Positions 24,401-36,400 of a stretch of DNA of 64,000 nucleotides are shown here, one piece after another. Position 1 is the first letter of the stretch, and every line of letters starts with the position of its first letter. This DNA is from Culex pipiens pallens. Its lineage: Eukaryota > Arthropoda > Insecta > Diptera > Culicidae. The notes beneath the pieces were generated by a model. It made no database searches. It was not told the DNA's origin and was given only the letters and a program-made list of their open reading frames with translations. Made by a program: the position numbers and the translations under genes. The stretch covers positions 128,192,117-128,256,116 of the forward strand of contig NC_068937.1 of NCBI RefSeq assembly GCF_016801865.2, in the 5' to 3' direction.

Positions 24401-27400
24401 GTTGTGGAGCAGATCGATCAGGAAACCTGGAGTGATGGAATTAAAAAAATGCCAAATTTTTATTAACCGAATTAAATCCATTTGTGACATTAAAAATTAG
24501 TATTTTGTTGAATAGTACTTTGTTTAATCATTTGCGAAGATTGATCAATCTATTTCCTAGTTTTTGTTTCGTCTAGGGGCAGGGGGGCAGAATGGCCCGC
24601 CTAAGTAAAATGCGCCAAAAACCATAGAAAAACATGAAAACTTATGAATTCAGTGTAGTAGGCTTATGCTTTGGGATGTTCCCTTCAATGTTGTATATTT
24701 GGTTGATGAAAATTTTTAGCTTAAAACTATTTTTAAGCCAATTAAAAAAAAAAAAAAATTCGACTGCTTTTCCAGGGTGCGGGGCAGAATGGGCCACCTT
24801 AGAAAACAAGCCATTTCGTCCAATACAACGTTGAAGGGAGATAAGAAATGACTTAAGGTACCTTTCTAACATAGTTTCTTTGAAGTTAGACCACTTTTAT
24901 AAAAAGAGTCACTTACCAAAACAAACATTTTCGAAAATAGTGTTAATATGTTGAAATAAGACACTATTTTTACAAATAAACGTCAAAACAACTGAAAAAT
25001 CAACTATTGTTGCATTAACAGTGATTTGTGAAGCTAACAGGAGTGAAATAATCCATTTAATCCAAATTTCATAACTTTTGATTGTTTTTAAAATGCATGA
25101 TAAGGGTGGTTTTTTTTTTCGTTTTCGATAAGGGTGGTCCATTCTGCCCCCAAGTGGATTTTAATTTAACACTTCCACCACCAAGGCTCTAAATGATTTC
25201 AAGGTTCCTTTGTTGTTTGTATACCTTGGTAGTATCATCTAGTAACGTTATAAGCATTGAGCAAACTTTTTCAAACAATCCAACTTTTCAGAAAGCTCAT
25301 TTAAAAACCTCGAAATAAACAACATTTACGTGGTTTTGTCAATAAATTTACATTTTTGCTCATAATTCTAAAATACAATGAATTCAAACGTCGTTTTCGG
25401 CAAGGTGATGTTTTTTGACGTCCTTTATAAGACCCTTGCCTTACAATTGGTCTAAATCCATTCTAAAGCCCAAAACCAAGGGTGGCCCATTCTGCCCCCA
25501 TGGTCCATTCTGCCCCCCCCTGCCCCTATATATATATAAAAAAATTCGTCGTTTTTTTTCGAACGCGAATTAAAGGTCTATTCTCTGTTTGTTACACAAT
25601 TAATAAAACGGAGTCTATTTTTAAACTATTTTAAAGTGAGTTTATTCATGCTTAAAGTAAGTTACTAAGTAAAAAAATAATACCCGTTGTTGGAAATAAC
25701 TGGAAAAGTTCAAGTTCCGTTATTGTCAGGAGGTCAGGACTTGTTTTTATAAAAACACAAAATAATAACAGAGATTTGTTCGTAAAATGACTCCTTAAAA
25801 CAAATCCGACAACAAATTAAAATAATCCTGATGACTCAGTTTGGTATTGGTAAGATATCTTGAGTTTTTTTTAAAGGTACTTTAAGCTATTGTGTACACA
25901 GAAAAAAAAGTTGAATTTTGGAATGTTGAAAATTTGGTAGGTTGAATATTACCTCTTTATTTGTGTAATATTACATAAAAAATGTGTAAAAATGTGAACC
26001 TGATGAATATTCATCAAAAACTGATGAAAATTCATCATTTTCTGGGGTAAAATTTATCATTTATTTTGCCACAAAATCTGTCACCATTTCCTGATGAATA
26101 TTACCATAATTTTTTTTTCTGTGTATATTTAAAGGATCTTTTAAAAAAAACTCTAGATATGTTTTTTGCAACTGTATTTAAATATCTCATTTTGATATTG
26201 TTTTCTTATGATTTGCTTGGTTCCAATGAAATACTACATGTTTTCAAATGCTGAATAAAATCAGTAAACATTGGCTGACGGCTTACAGACATTGTTAAAA
26301 ATTTAAAAAAAATTATAATTTTACAGAAGCAAGCAAATAACCAAAATAGTGAACATGAAAAAGATTAAGTGCCCAAAGTTCTAGCAAAAAAAAAAATATA
26401 TATATATTTCATTGTACACACTTAATTTTTTTTTCGAGCGGATTTTTGATTTGCTTAGGGGGTTTATCAATAATAGAAAAACCCAACTTTCAAATTTTTG
26501 ACTTTTCAAAACAGTTTTGGTATAAATTCATGGCCAAAATAATGCCATGGACAAAATTAATTAAACTTTTAAATTCAAGCCATATTTAACAAAATTTAAA
26601 ATAATATCAAATTGGGTTATGCACACTTAAAAAATACGAAAAATTGTTGATTTCCAATATTAATTAAGGGAGTGTTCTTTTATTACGTAACGCAGTTGGG
26701 GGGGAGGGGGGGTCGGAGGCCGTGTTACGCTCCATACAAAATTTTTAAAATTTGTATGGAAATTTTGTTACGAGGGGGGGGGGGGGAGGGGGTCTAAAAG
26801 TCCGATTTTTTGCGTTACGTAATAAAAGAACGCTCCCTAAGGCCGTTGCAAATATTTTTCAAAGTTTATGTCGCCAATGGTTCTTCTAGCCATATTTAGC
26901 AAAATATATATTTGTTTACAAAACGTCAAGTTTATTGAAAAGAAACTCTGGTACCATTTTTGCACCATCCTTAAAGATTTAAAAAAATCTAGAAAATAAT
27001 CTTTTTAGTTTTTCCCTAGTTTTTGTTTAATTGCATTTGAAGAACCTTCTGTTACCAAGCGGTTAATGAAAATGAAATAGTTGCAAGGAACACCAAATAT
27101 CTATGAACAAAAACAAAAAAAAAAGTTATTTCGGTAAATAAAATGAATTGAATTGAAAAACTAATTTTTCATTGAAATTTTTAAACCTTAGCTTGTAACT
27201 TAAATTCGTAAATTTTATATTTTTGTTTTGCTCATATGAAGTGACTTTTATAAAGCTATTGCAGCACGTTGACACTCGATTAAAAATAAATAATAGGAAA
27301 TGAGCAAGAAGGTTTCTTTTTTTAAAGCATTGCCAACTTTTTAACCTGTCAAATATACATAATTTGCTCCATCTAATTCCATTAACACTCTAAAATCTAA

Positions 27401-30400
27401 GTCTCGACTAAGGTTTTTATGATCCATAAAAAGTTCCATCTATTAATTTTGAGCCTTGGATGTTGCAGTGTTAACCACTCAGAATATTATTGTTTACACC
27501 TTAAGCCTTCAAAACGAATAAGCGGGTGTGACAAGTTCCCTCCCCAATCGTCCCTTTTTCATACTTCTAGTTGTGCGTAACCAAAGCAACACCATTCGTT
27601 GATAACGTCTACAACTTATTATTTGATCAGCGTTTTATGTGGTGTGCCCTAAATATAACGAACAAAGCGCGGACGGAGGGTGTCATACGGTGTCAAATTT
27701 GGTCTATTGCCCAAAAACGCACAATATTTTGTACGTGTGCGTATAGATAAGTTTGGTGGGTGGTTTTTGAGGGGGCACGTCCAAAACTGGTTCCCAGATT
27801 TAGTAAACAGAAGGTTGATCGGCATGAGCTATGAAAACGTTTTATCCAAGGTTTTGGTACTAAAAATCAAAGTTTTCCTTATAAATTGTGTACATTTAAA
27901 CTTTTATTATTTGTCAAATGTAAGAATAAAATTAATTTACGTCATTTTCAAACAACACCCACCAAGCGGTAAATAAGAGTCGAATTGAGCATAACAGCAA
28001 AACCGCGCACACGCACATGGCACACGGAAAAACAGCTGGTCTGCTAGCACCAATACCACCCCAAAACCACGGGGTATGTCTCAAACATCTGGCCAGTGTG
28101 CTAGTGTGTGTTTTTATTTACCGACGAATTTTTATGTTTTCATGCTTTCATGCCCTCGCGATGCTTTCGCTGCTCACAGTTCAGTTTCCATCTGTTTGGG
28201 CCGATGATCGGTTTTGTTTGTTGCGGCATCTTTTTCGATTTGTTTACTACGCAATACGAGACGTTGAGCATTTGTTTACATCTTATTTGGAGAGAACGAG
28301 AAGATGAGCACCAGCTATCGCTGTCAAAATATGCATAAATAGCTGAAAATTAGGAAAATGCAAGCTTAAAGTCATTACAATTATTTTAATTTATACCATG
28401 TTCAAATGTCAAATGTCTGCCACTGAGCTGTCAATCGAGTGACATTGTCATTATTGAAGAAATGTCAATGTGCAATGTGAACGATAATTGATCGTGCAAA
28501 GCACGAAGCATGTATCCAAATAAGTGAACCATTGACACGAAACTTTGAATTCTTCTTTACTTTTTCGTAGGGGAACAGCATCTAATTCCAGCGTGCCTCT
28601 AATGTTGGCAGGTCAGAACTTTGACATTCAATTAAAGCTAATTAAAATGTGGACACTTTTTTTGTAAATCTCAAACCCCCCCTCCCCCCTTCGTGGACAG
28701 TTGTCCATACAAAAAAATCTTTTTTGTATGGAGCGTGGACAATCGCCATAAACCCCCCCCCCCCTTCCCCCCAAAGTGTCCACGTGGTTTATGGTCGATC
28801 CCATACAGCGAAGAAATGATCAAAACAAAGTTTTACCCTTTAGTATAAGTTTATGGGAGGGGTTAAGGATAGATTCCGTAATTTTGCAAAATCATTTCTA
28901 GGGTTTTTTTTAAAAGGTCCTATAAGCTATTGTGTTTCATATGTTTATAGGACCTGTTTAAAAAAATCTCTAGAAAAAACCTAGAAAATGTTCTTCAAAC
29001 AAAGAATACTTAACTTCCCGAACAGATGTGAAAGTTTTACAATTTTCATTTTCATCATTTTTATTAATTGTAAAGTTAGGCTTAAATGTCAATTGCAAAG
29101 CCTTTTTAAAAACTTGAAACAGAAAAATGGCGCAGTTCTACCACAATAATCGATACGACTCGAAAACGAGAATTACTAATCTGAAAAAAACAAATACATC
29201 GGTGTTTGATAATTCATGTTGCCTTTCTTAATTAAAGTTTTGATAGGGGAAAAGGATAGATGTTTAATATATTTTAATATTAAGTTTTTTTTCTTCAAAT
29301 ATTTAATTCTACATAATTTTTTTCATTCGATAGCCCCTTTAGAAACCATTGCCTCATTGACTTGTGCGTATTTTTTGCCTTTATTTATACTTCCCGGCTG
29401 ACTGCGCCAACCGACCGCGAGGGGTTGCTCGATGACGTCATTCTTTTGTTGAAAACTCGCGGCGTCTGCTTGGATGTGGTCGTGCCTTTAGGTGGCGATC
29501 GTCCGACCCCTTCCCGATGTGTGAATGTATTTGTTGGAGTGGAAATGCTGTGGGGAGCAGCAAGCTGACGTGTTTGTATTACAACACACAACAGAGTGTT
29601 TTTTTTGCTACTCTGTTTAGTATCCCCTTCGGTCAGCATTAAGTCAGTCAGCGGTAGTTGGCGCTGGTATCGAAGTTTAGCTTTAAAGTGTACGAAAAAC
29701 CCTCGGGTTTTTTTTTTAATATTCGATATCGCGGTTCAACCAACTCTTCGATTTTGAGTAGTGCTGAGGGTTGAAGAAAAAATCATTCGTAAATCTCAAA
29801 TTACGTCGTAGATTTGTTACTTTTTTGTGCAAGTTTGACAGATTGGCAGTGTCACAAGTGTGTTTGGTTGTTTTGTTGTTAGGTGTCCAAAATAGAAAGT
29901 TGATCGCAGTTGGCCCCCTGCGACTAGTGTAGTGGGTGTAGGCTATTTACGGGCTTCAAACCATACGAAAACTAAACGGAGCAAGTTTATATTGCCAAAA
30001 CCAACAAAAGATTCATCAAACATCGAGAGAGAAAATCAATATCCATCTGCGACGGAGAAAAGTTTCAACCCCCCTCGCGGAAAAATCTTCCTGTTCTGTC
30101 AGGAAAAAGGGTGCTGCTGTGTGTCTGTCTGTTTGACAGCACTGGTCACTACGGTGACGGGAGTATTGGTGAAGAAGAGCCTGTGCCGATCTTGCGCAAT
30201 ACAACACAGTAGGCCTGGGTGTAGCAGTGTTTGTGAGAGGAAAATAGTGGTGTTTACGTTTTTCCTCTTTCGTTTTGAGTGTGTGTATGTGCTCAGCCGG
30301 CTGCTGGTGCGTGGGGAAAATTGACGTGGATTGCTGCGATTGAGGTAAACAAATAATACCTACTCGTGTGAGCACACTTAAACATAGGAAGTATTTTTCG

Positions 30401-33400
30401 TAAAGTGGAGAAATTTGTGATAAAGAGATAAGGGAGTAATCATTTACGATAAGGTAATTGTAATTGATTTTTATGAGTGGTGGCTCTTCATTTTACGTAA
30501 TAACATGACAAAACTGTTTTCTATTCAGAATTATGACAATTTCCGTAAAAAAGTCTTAAAGAGAGACTTCCACGGTGTATTTTTCCAAGAACATTAGGAT
30601 ACAAAAATTCGGCATGTCTGATATTTGCCATCATGAACAGTAAAAAATTATGTGTAAAATCGCATGCAAAAGCATGCACATCACCTTTGTGAGCAAAAGC
30701 ATGTAGGGTAGAGTAGTCATCAATGAGACACGGGGAACAATGATAAAATGGCTCTCACAAGACGTAGTTTCAACCAATCAGGCTCATATTTGGGGGAAAG
30801 GTGTGTCTACTAGATACACGTCTGCCATAATAGTGGCTTTGGTTATGGACGCTCCCTTGCAAAGTTATTCATACATGTTTGATTCTGGGGTGTAAAAGTA
30901 AATTATGACTAAAAATTACATTTTCGCTCATAGACTGCCATTAACACAAAAACTAATATTTCTCCAAATTTCTTTCGTCATTTCACAGGGCATTAGTTGG
31001 GCTACAATGTCCTTTCATTAGGTTTGGCCAAAATTTAAAATATACCCAGAATCCAGGGTTGTCTCATTGTTCCCCACTCATTTCAGCCCATGGGTAACAA
31101 TGAGACACTTTGATTTTTCTTCATTAAACTTTTCAAAATCTATGGAAATCTTTCAAAGCATGAATTGGAAGTGAATTTTGGCATATTTAGTGAGTTTGAA
31201 CTTCATTTAACAAAAAATATAAAGTTATTTGGTAAAATATAAGGATTTTACAAAATTTAAATACTTTTTAGTATAACTGTTGTTATTTGAAGTTTCAGGT
31301 TGGCAAAATTGCTTTAGAATGTTCAAGGCAAGTCACCTGCAATGGAACAAAAAAATATGATGTTTTACTAGAAAAGTATTGATTTTCGTAGAGTGTCTCA
31401 TTGTTCCCCACCTGTCTCATTGTTCCTGCCAAGTGCGTCTACAATGAGACAGTTGAATAACTCTGGCTGTAGAGGTCGGATCGATCTCATATTTTGGTCA
31501 ATGTTAGAACACATTAAAAGAAAGAAAATGCAACAAAAAGCTCTTTAAAACATGCTAATGAAAAAAATACAAAAATCGTTGAAGTTTAAAAACCAAAAGT
31601 GTCTCATTGATGACTACCCTACCCTAATCTATATATATAAAAAATTTAGACGGTTTTGTTCGAACGCGAATCAGTTCAATACGGTGCGTCGGATCGAGGT
31701 GCTTTTTGTTGCGTTGGGTTCGTGTAAGCCCAAGGAAGGTTCTTACGCCAAAAAGTTACAACTTTGGCCACTCTGGAACCGATTCCGGAAAATCTGTGGA
31801 TTGTATGGGAAAAGTTACGTAAATTCAAACTTAGATCACAGGAGGCTGAATTAGCAAACAAGCAAGAAACGTCAGGAAACCAAACAAGGGCAGGACAAAG
31901 TTTGCCGGGAAGAGCTTGTATTGTATAAGAAAACGTGTACACAAAAAGCATGTACGGAAGAAAAAAAAAATTATTGCACACCCCATAAATAACATCAATC
32001 TGGTGAGAGTCATATCCAGATTACCAAGTCCGCGCCCCAACCATCTTGGCTATCTCGCTGCTGCGAAATTGGGTGGATCAACATCGATGTAAGTTCCCCA
32101 TAGGGACGTGGCGTTACATCGTGCTGCCATCTGGTTTTTTGAGCGCAAGAGTGGAAAAGTGCTGAGTCATCGTCTAAAAATAGACGGCGTCCTATCTCGT
32201 TCAGCAAAATGAAGTCGATAAAGTAGTCGGTTTCGATGGAGAAAAAGTGCAAAACAATTACAAGACGGTGAGATAGCCGAGATGGTTGGGGCGCGGACTT
32301 GGTAATCTGGTTATGACTCTCACCAGTTTGTTGTTATTGTTTTTGGTATGCAAAATCTCTTTTTTTTTTTGGTACATGCTTTTTGTGTACACGTTTTCTT
32401 ATACCATATTACATGCTTTTGCTCACAAAGGTGATGTGCATGCTTTTGCATGCGATTTTACCATCAGATTTTTTGCTGTGTTTTTTTGCTCTTTCTGCGG
32501 GGTATATACCAAAATATTTCGTCGAGCAAGAGCAACTTTTTTTTACGATTTTTTTTTTTGAAGATTTTCTAGGATATTTCTAGGACTCATGTTGATAGCA
32601 ATCAAATTTCTTATGAATGTGCATTGAGAGCCTCTAAATTACATATTTGACCAATGTTTGACCTCCAATAAAATTTGTATATTGGAGGTCAAATAATGGG
32701 TAATTCTCTACCAACTCACACGAAATGGGGAAAAGTTGCGCCGACCCCTCTTCGATTTGCGTGAAACTTTGTCCTAAGTGGTAACTTTTGTCCCTGATCA
32801 CGAATCCGAGGTCCGTTTTTTGATATCTCGTGACGTAGGGGCTGTACGACCCCTTTAATTTTTCAGGATTTTTACTAAGACACTTTTTCCAGTGATTTGT
32901 AGCTCGAAACCATGAAGAGATAGTAATTTGGTATCAAAGGGACTTTAGTGTAAAATTGGACGCCCGATGTGATGGCGTACTCAAGATTCCAAAAAAAACG
33001 TATGTTTCATCAAAAATGTAAAAAATAGTTTTAAAATCGCTGCCATTTCCCGTTACTCAACTGCCAAAAGTCGTGAGGCATGTCATTTTATGGGAAATTT
33101 AATGTACTTTCTGAATCTGAAATATCCCAGATCAGATTCAAAAAGTACATTTAAATTCCCATAAAACGACATGCCTCACGATTTTTTACAGTTACGAGAA
33201 ATGGCAGCGATTTTAAAACTATATTTTATTATATTTACTCTACGATTTCGTAGAGAATTGCTCAAATGTGTTAACTCGGTTTAGAACAATTAGCTTCTTT
33301 GTATTTTACGTTAGCTTTCATGATTTATATTGTTAGTCCATTCCATTCACTTACCATTGGCAGTGTTGCCATACCTACCTGCCAATCAAATGGGTTAAGG

Positions 33401-36400
33401 TCATCGTACCAATTTGATAAAGTAACAGATAGATGAATTTGACTTGATGCTCGATGAAAAAAAATGGATGTATTAAAATGAATATTTTTATCCAAATTTG
33501 AGAATAATGAAAATCCACAGGTTGATGTGCTGTAAGAGGTGGTTTTGGACAGAAAATAAATGGATACGGACACAACAAAAATGATAGCAATGAAGCGCAT
33601 GTAGGAAACATGATATTTTAAACACGGATTTGTTATGTGGGCCCAAAGTTAAACCAGTTGTTTGATTCTGGGGGATTGGATTTATTGTTACACAGACACA
33701 CACATTTATTACATTTACGTAGATAGATTTATGCCGGTTCCTTAGGGACTGACGGTCATTAAATGATATGGTAATATTATTATTTATAATAGACACTTTG
33801 AAGGGATTAGGTTTGCAGAAGATTGGAGAAGATTGCGGTTAAAGGAAGGAAATTGTTATTTACAACAGATTTTTAAAGCGATTCACAGAAGAGAGTGCAG
33901 GGGTTGAGCAGGTCGATTAACTTTTTCTGTCTCCCAAAGGACTTTAAAACGAATGTTTGTACTTTACTCTTAGTGGGTAACCTTATACCTAATTTGATTT
34001 GGAGGGGTTGTTTGATAGGATTCCGATGCTTTGCAGGGGATGGATAAGGCACGATTATTTCAAAATGGATCGATATCAGATTTTGTTTGAAGGGATCAGT
34101 TCTTAAAATTCTACTCTCAAACACTAAACCTTCTTACTGGCGATATTTAACTTAACTCAACGGTGTACTTTGTACATAAACAATAACAGAGTCTTGCTAG
34201 TGATTTCTGACTTTGAAGGGATGTCCTCGAAGCTCTTCAGAATCATTCTCAATCCTTTTGCGTAGATTTACACTTGTATGTTTACTTGTCGCTTTTTTTT
34301 TCGCTCCTCTCAAAAGTAGTTTCGACGTCAAACTTATTCAAGATGGGAGTAGTAGAGAAGAAACTTTGCTAGGACAACAACAACAGACAACAACATCAAG
34401 AGGAAGGGAGGAGGTTGGATTCTAATCACCGTTGGGTGTCCGCAGGGTGGCCGCGTCCAGGGCGCCGTGCAGTTTAAAGTACAAACTGTTGACGTCCTCC
34501 GGGACCGGAATCGGGATGCTGGTGTCGCCGCGCAGTTCACTCTCCGAAACGAGGGTGGTCTGTTGGGAATTGAGGTTAGATTAGAATGGTTCGTTAAGGA
34601 TGGTGACTTAGCGGGTTGTACTCACCAGCACCGGGTTGTTGCCAAAGTTGCGATCAATCTCGAAACGGATCACGCGGCCACCGGTTTTGAACGCCAGCTC
34701 GTGCAGTCCCGTCTGACTGTCCAGGTGCTGATCGGACAGGTTCATGTCGACCTCGTCGCCGAACCAGATCACGTAAAGCTAAAAGAAGAAAGGGATCAAA
34801 GTAGGCTTGTTAGCACTGGGTCCGCTTGGTAAGCGCATTTAGGGCTGTGTTAGTGCTCGAATTACCCGAATTCGCTTCTTGAGCAGCGTCAACGCGGCCA
34901 TTTTGGCTAGTTCCTTGTCGGTGGCGGGGTTCGAAGTGGCCAGGAAGATGGCACTGTCGTACGGAATTTCCTGGGACGTTCGCAGGATGCCGTAGTAGGC
35001 CCGGCCACTGCCGTCGTACGAGGGCTGCAGTGCGTTGATCGAGTCCATCAGGGACTTGGTGTTGCGGAAGCTCGTCGATTTCGCTATGCCTGTGGAAGTG
35101 AAGATAAGAAAGATATTAATTTTCGATTTGCATTCACGATCACCCAATCAAGTTTCCCTCTTCACAGCTTTCCCTTTCACGAAGTTGCTTGCAAATCATC
35201 CCAAGAAAACGAAAACCTAATCCAAAATGGCAAATCATCCCCGAGAATGGCACCAAAATGTTACGAAAAGCCGATTTTACGATCGCGCAAGTTCAAGATC
35301 ATCTTCCAAGTCCGCTGTTCGGCATTTATGCATAATAAATTTCTTCATCGGAAACCCGTTCTCGACGGCAGAGCGGCAGTAGCGTCGTCAATCAAATTTG
35401 ACTCTCAGCTAATCCTAAACCCCCCACCTCACAAAGCAGCTGATAGTTTGTATATTTTATTGCTACCATTTTTTCGCTTTCAAAGCATCTATAATTAAAA
35501 AAGTGAACCCCTGATCAAAAGTGGCTGGCAAACACAAACAAAACCTCAAATCATTAATTCCGCGACTCGCGATCTAAATCGTAATATCGCTCAAAACCGG
35601 TTCCACGCCGCTCAAAGTAGTCGTCCGACTAAGTCGCTTTACACAGCTAAAAAAGTAGTAATCCAGCTGCGTGTAAAAGGCCTGGGTGTAAAATAAACTT
35701 TGCATTATTTTATGAAATTCTGTGTAATATTACACCCTAAAATATGTAGCCCATCAGTATGGGAAACCTACTTAACCGAAATGTCAAGCTCATATATGCG
35801 TTTATCCTTACAACTTTTCATCGGTCTGATGGCTGAGTGGGCTAAGGCGCCAGTCCTTACTGTTGGTGCTGGGTTTGAATCCCGTCGGTTGCAACTTTTT
35901 TTTTGTGTTTGCAAAAATTGTACATGCAGTGTGTAATATTAAGTGTTTATTTTGACGAAGGTGATGTGCATGCTTTTGCATGCGATTTTACCATCGGATT
36001 TTTTGCTGTGTAACTATATAGCAAGCGAGTCCCAGAGCCGCTTTTGGGCCTGGGCCGCAGTTCTAGTTTAAGGACGCGGCTTTGGAAGTGCGAGGACATA
36101 ACGAGAGTCATAGATCTGACGAGATGTGCCGCGCCGATCGTAATGCCGGTGGCGAAGTAGATTGGACGTGGCGTGGAGATGGATTTTAAGTAATTTTGTG
36201 TTAGTAGGGGTTGTTTTTGTTTACTTCGGCCGGTGAGGTGTTCATAAACCCTCAACTGGTTGTATAAGTTACGATTATTTTAAGAAAATAAAAATTTACA
36301 CAAACATGCATAGTTATTAGAAAGTCTCAAAATCAGTAAATTTGGTGGGCATTCACCAATAGTTTACCAACGAGGCACGGACGAGTTCGATAAATACGGC

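Larger units (their letters stand above)
27841..30507 (+). repeat. Segmental duplication, copy 2
   Basis: Duplicate of 1-2349, placed antisense inside intron 4 of the VWA-like gene. The left edge aligns with the first base of the window, so the match may continue outside. The right edge is just after TTTTACGTAATAACAT. It contains a MITE (28648-28797) and a hairpin (about 28900-28975) not seen in copy 1. It keeps the CRE palindrome (29433-29440) and the donor at 30344. Confidence 0.9.
30636..32480. mobile_element. CAG(T/C)AAAAAA TIR element, nested
   Basis: The left end has CAGTAAAAAATTATGTG, AAAATCGCATGC and GCATGCACATCACCTTTGTG; the right end is the mirror image, ending GCATGCGATTTTACCATC and TTTTTTGCTGTG. 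TIRs are about 70 bp. The interior is filled by two further elements (30706-31624, 31981-32340) and a Helitron-like start. Confidence 0.7.
30571..32690. mobile_element. Split copy of the GGTATGTCTGATATTTG palindromic family
   Basis: 30571-30635 (AAAATTCGGCATGTCTGATA) and 32486-32690 (GCGGGGTATAtACC, AAATATTTCGTCG, ATTTGACCTCCA) match adjacent parts of one arm of the element at 54065-56418. Everything between is a later insertion. Confidence 0.6.

Noticed and set aside
24098..24466. 122-codon plus-strand ORF
   Set aside because: Antisense shadow of exon 5 of the VWA-like gene, caused by its GC-rich codons.
35824..35893. Functional tRNA-Leu/Ser gene
   Set aside because: The acceptor arms do not pair, and the segment is part of a repeated MITE.
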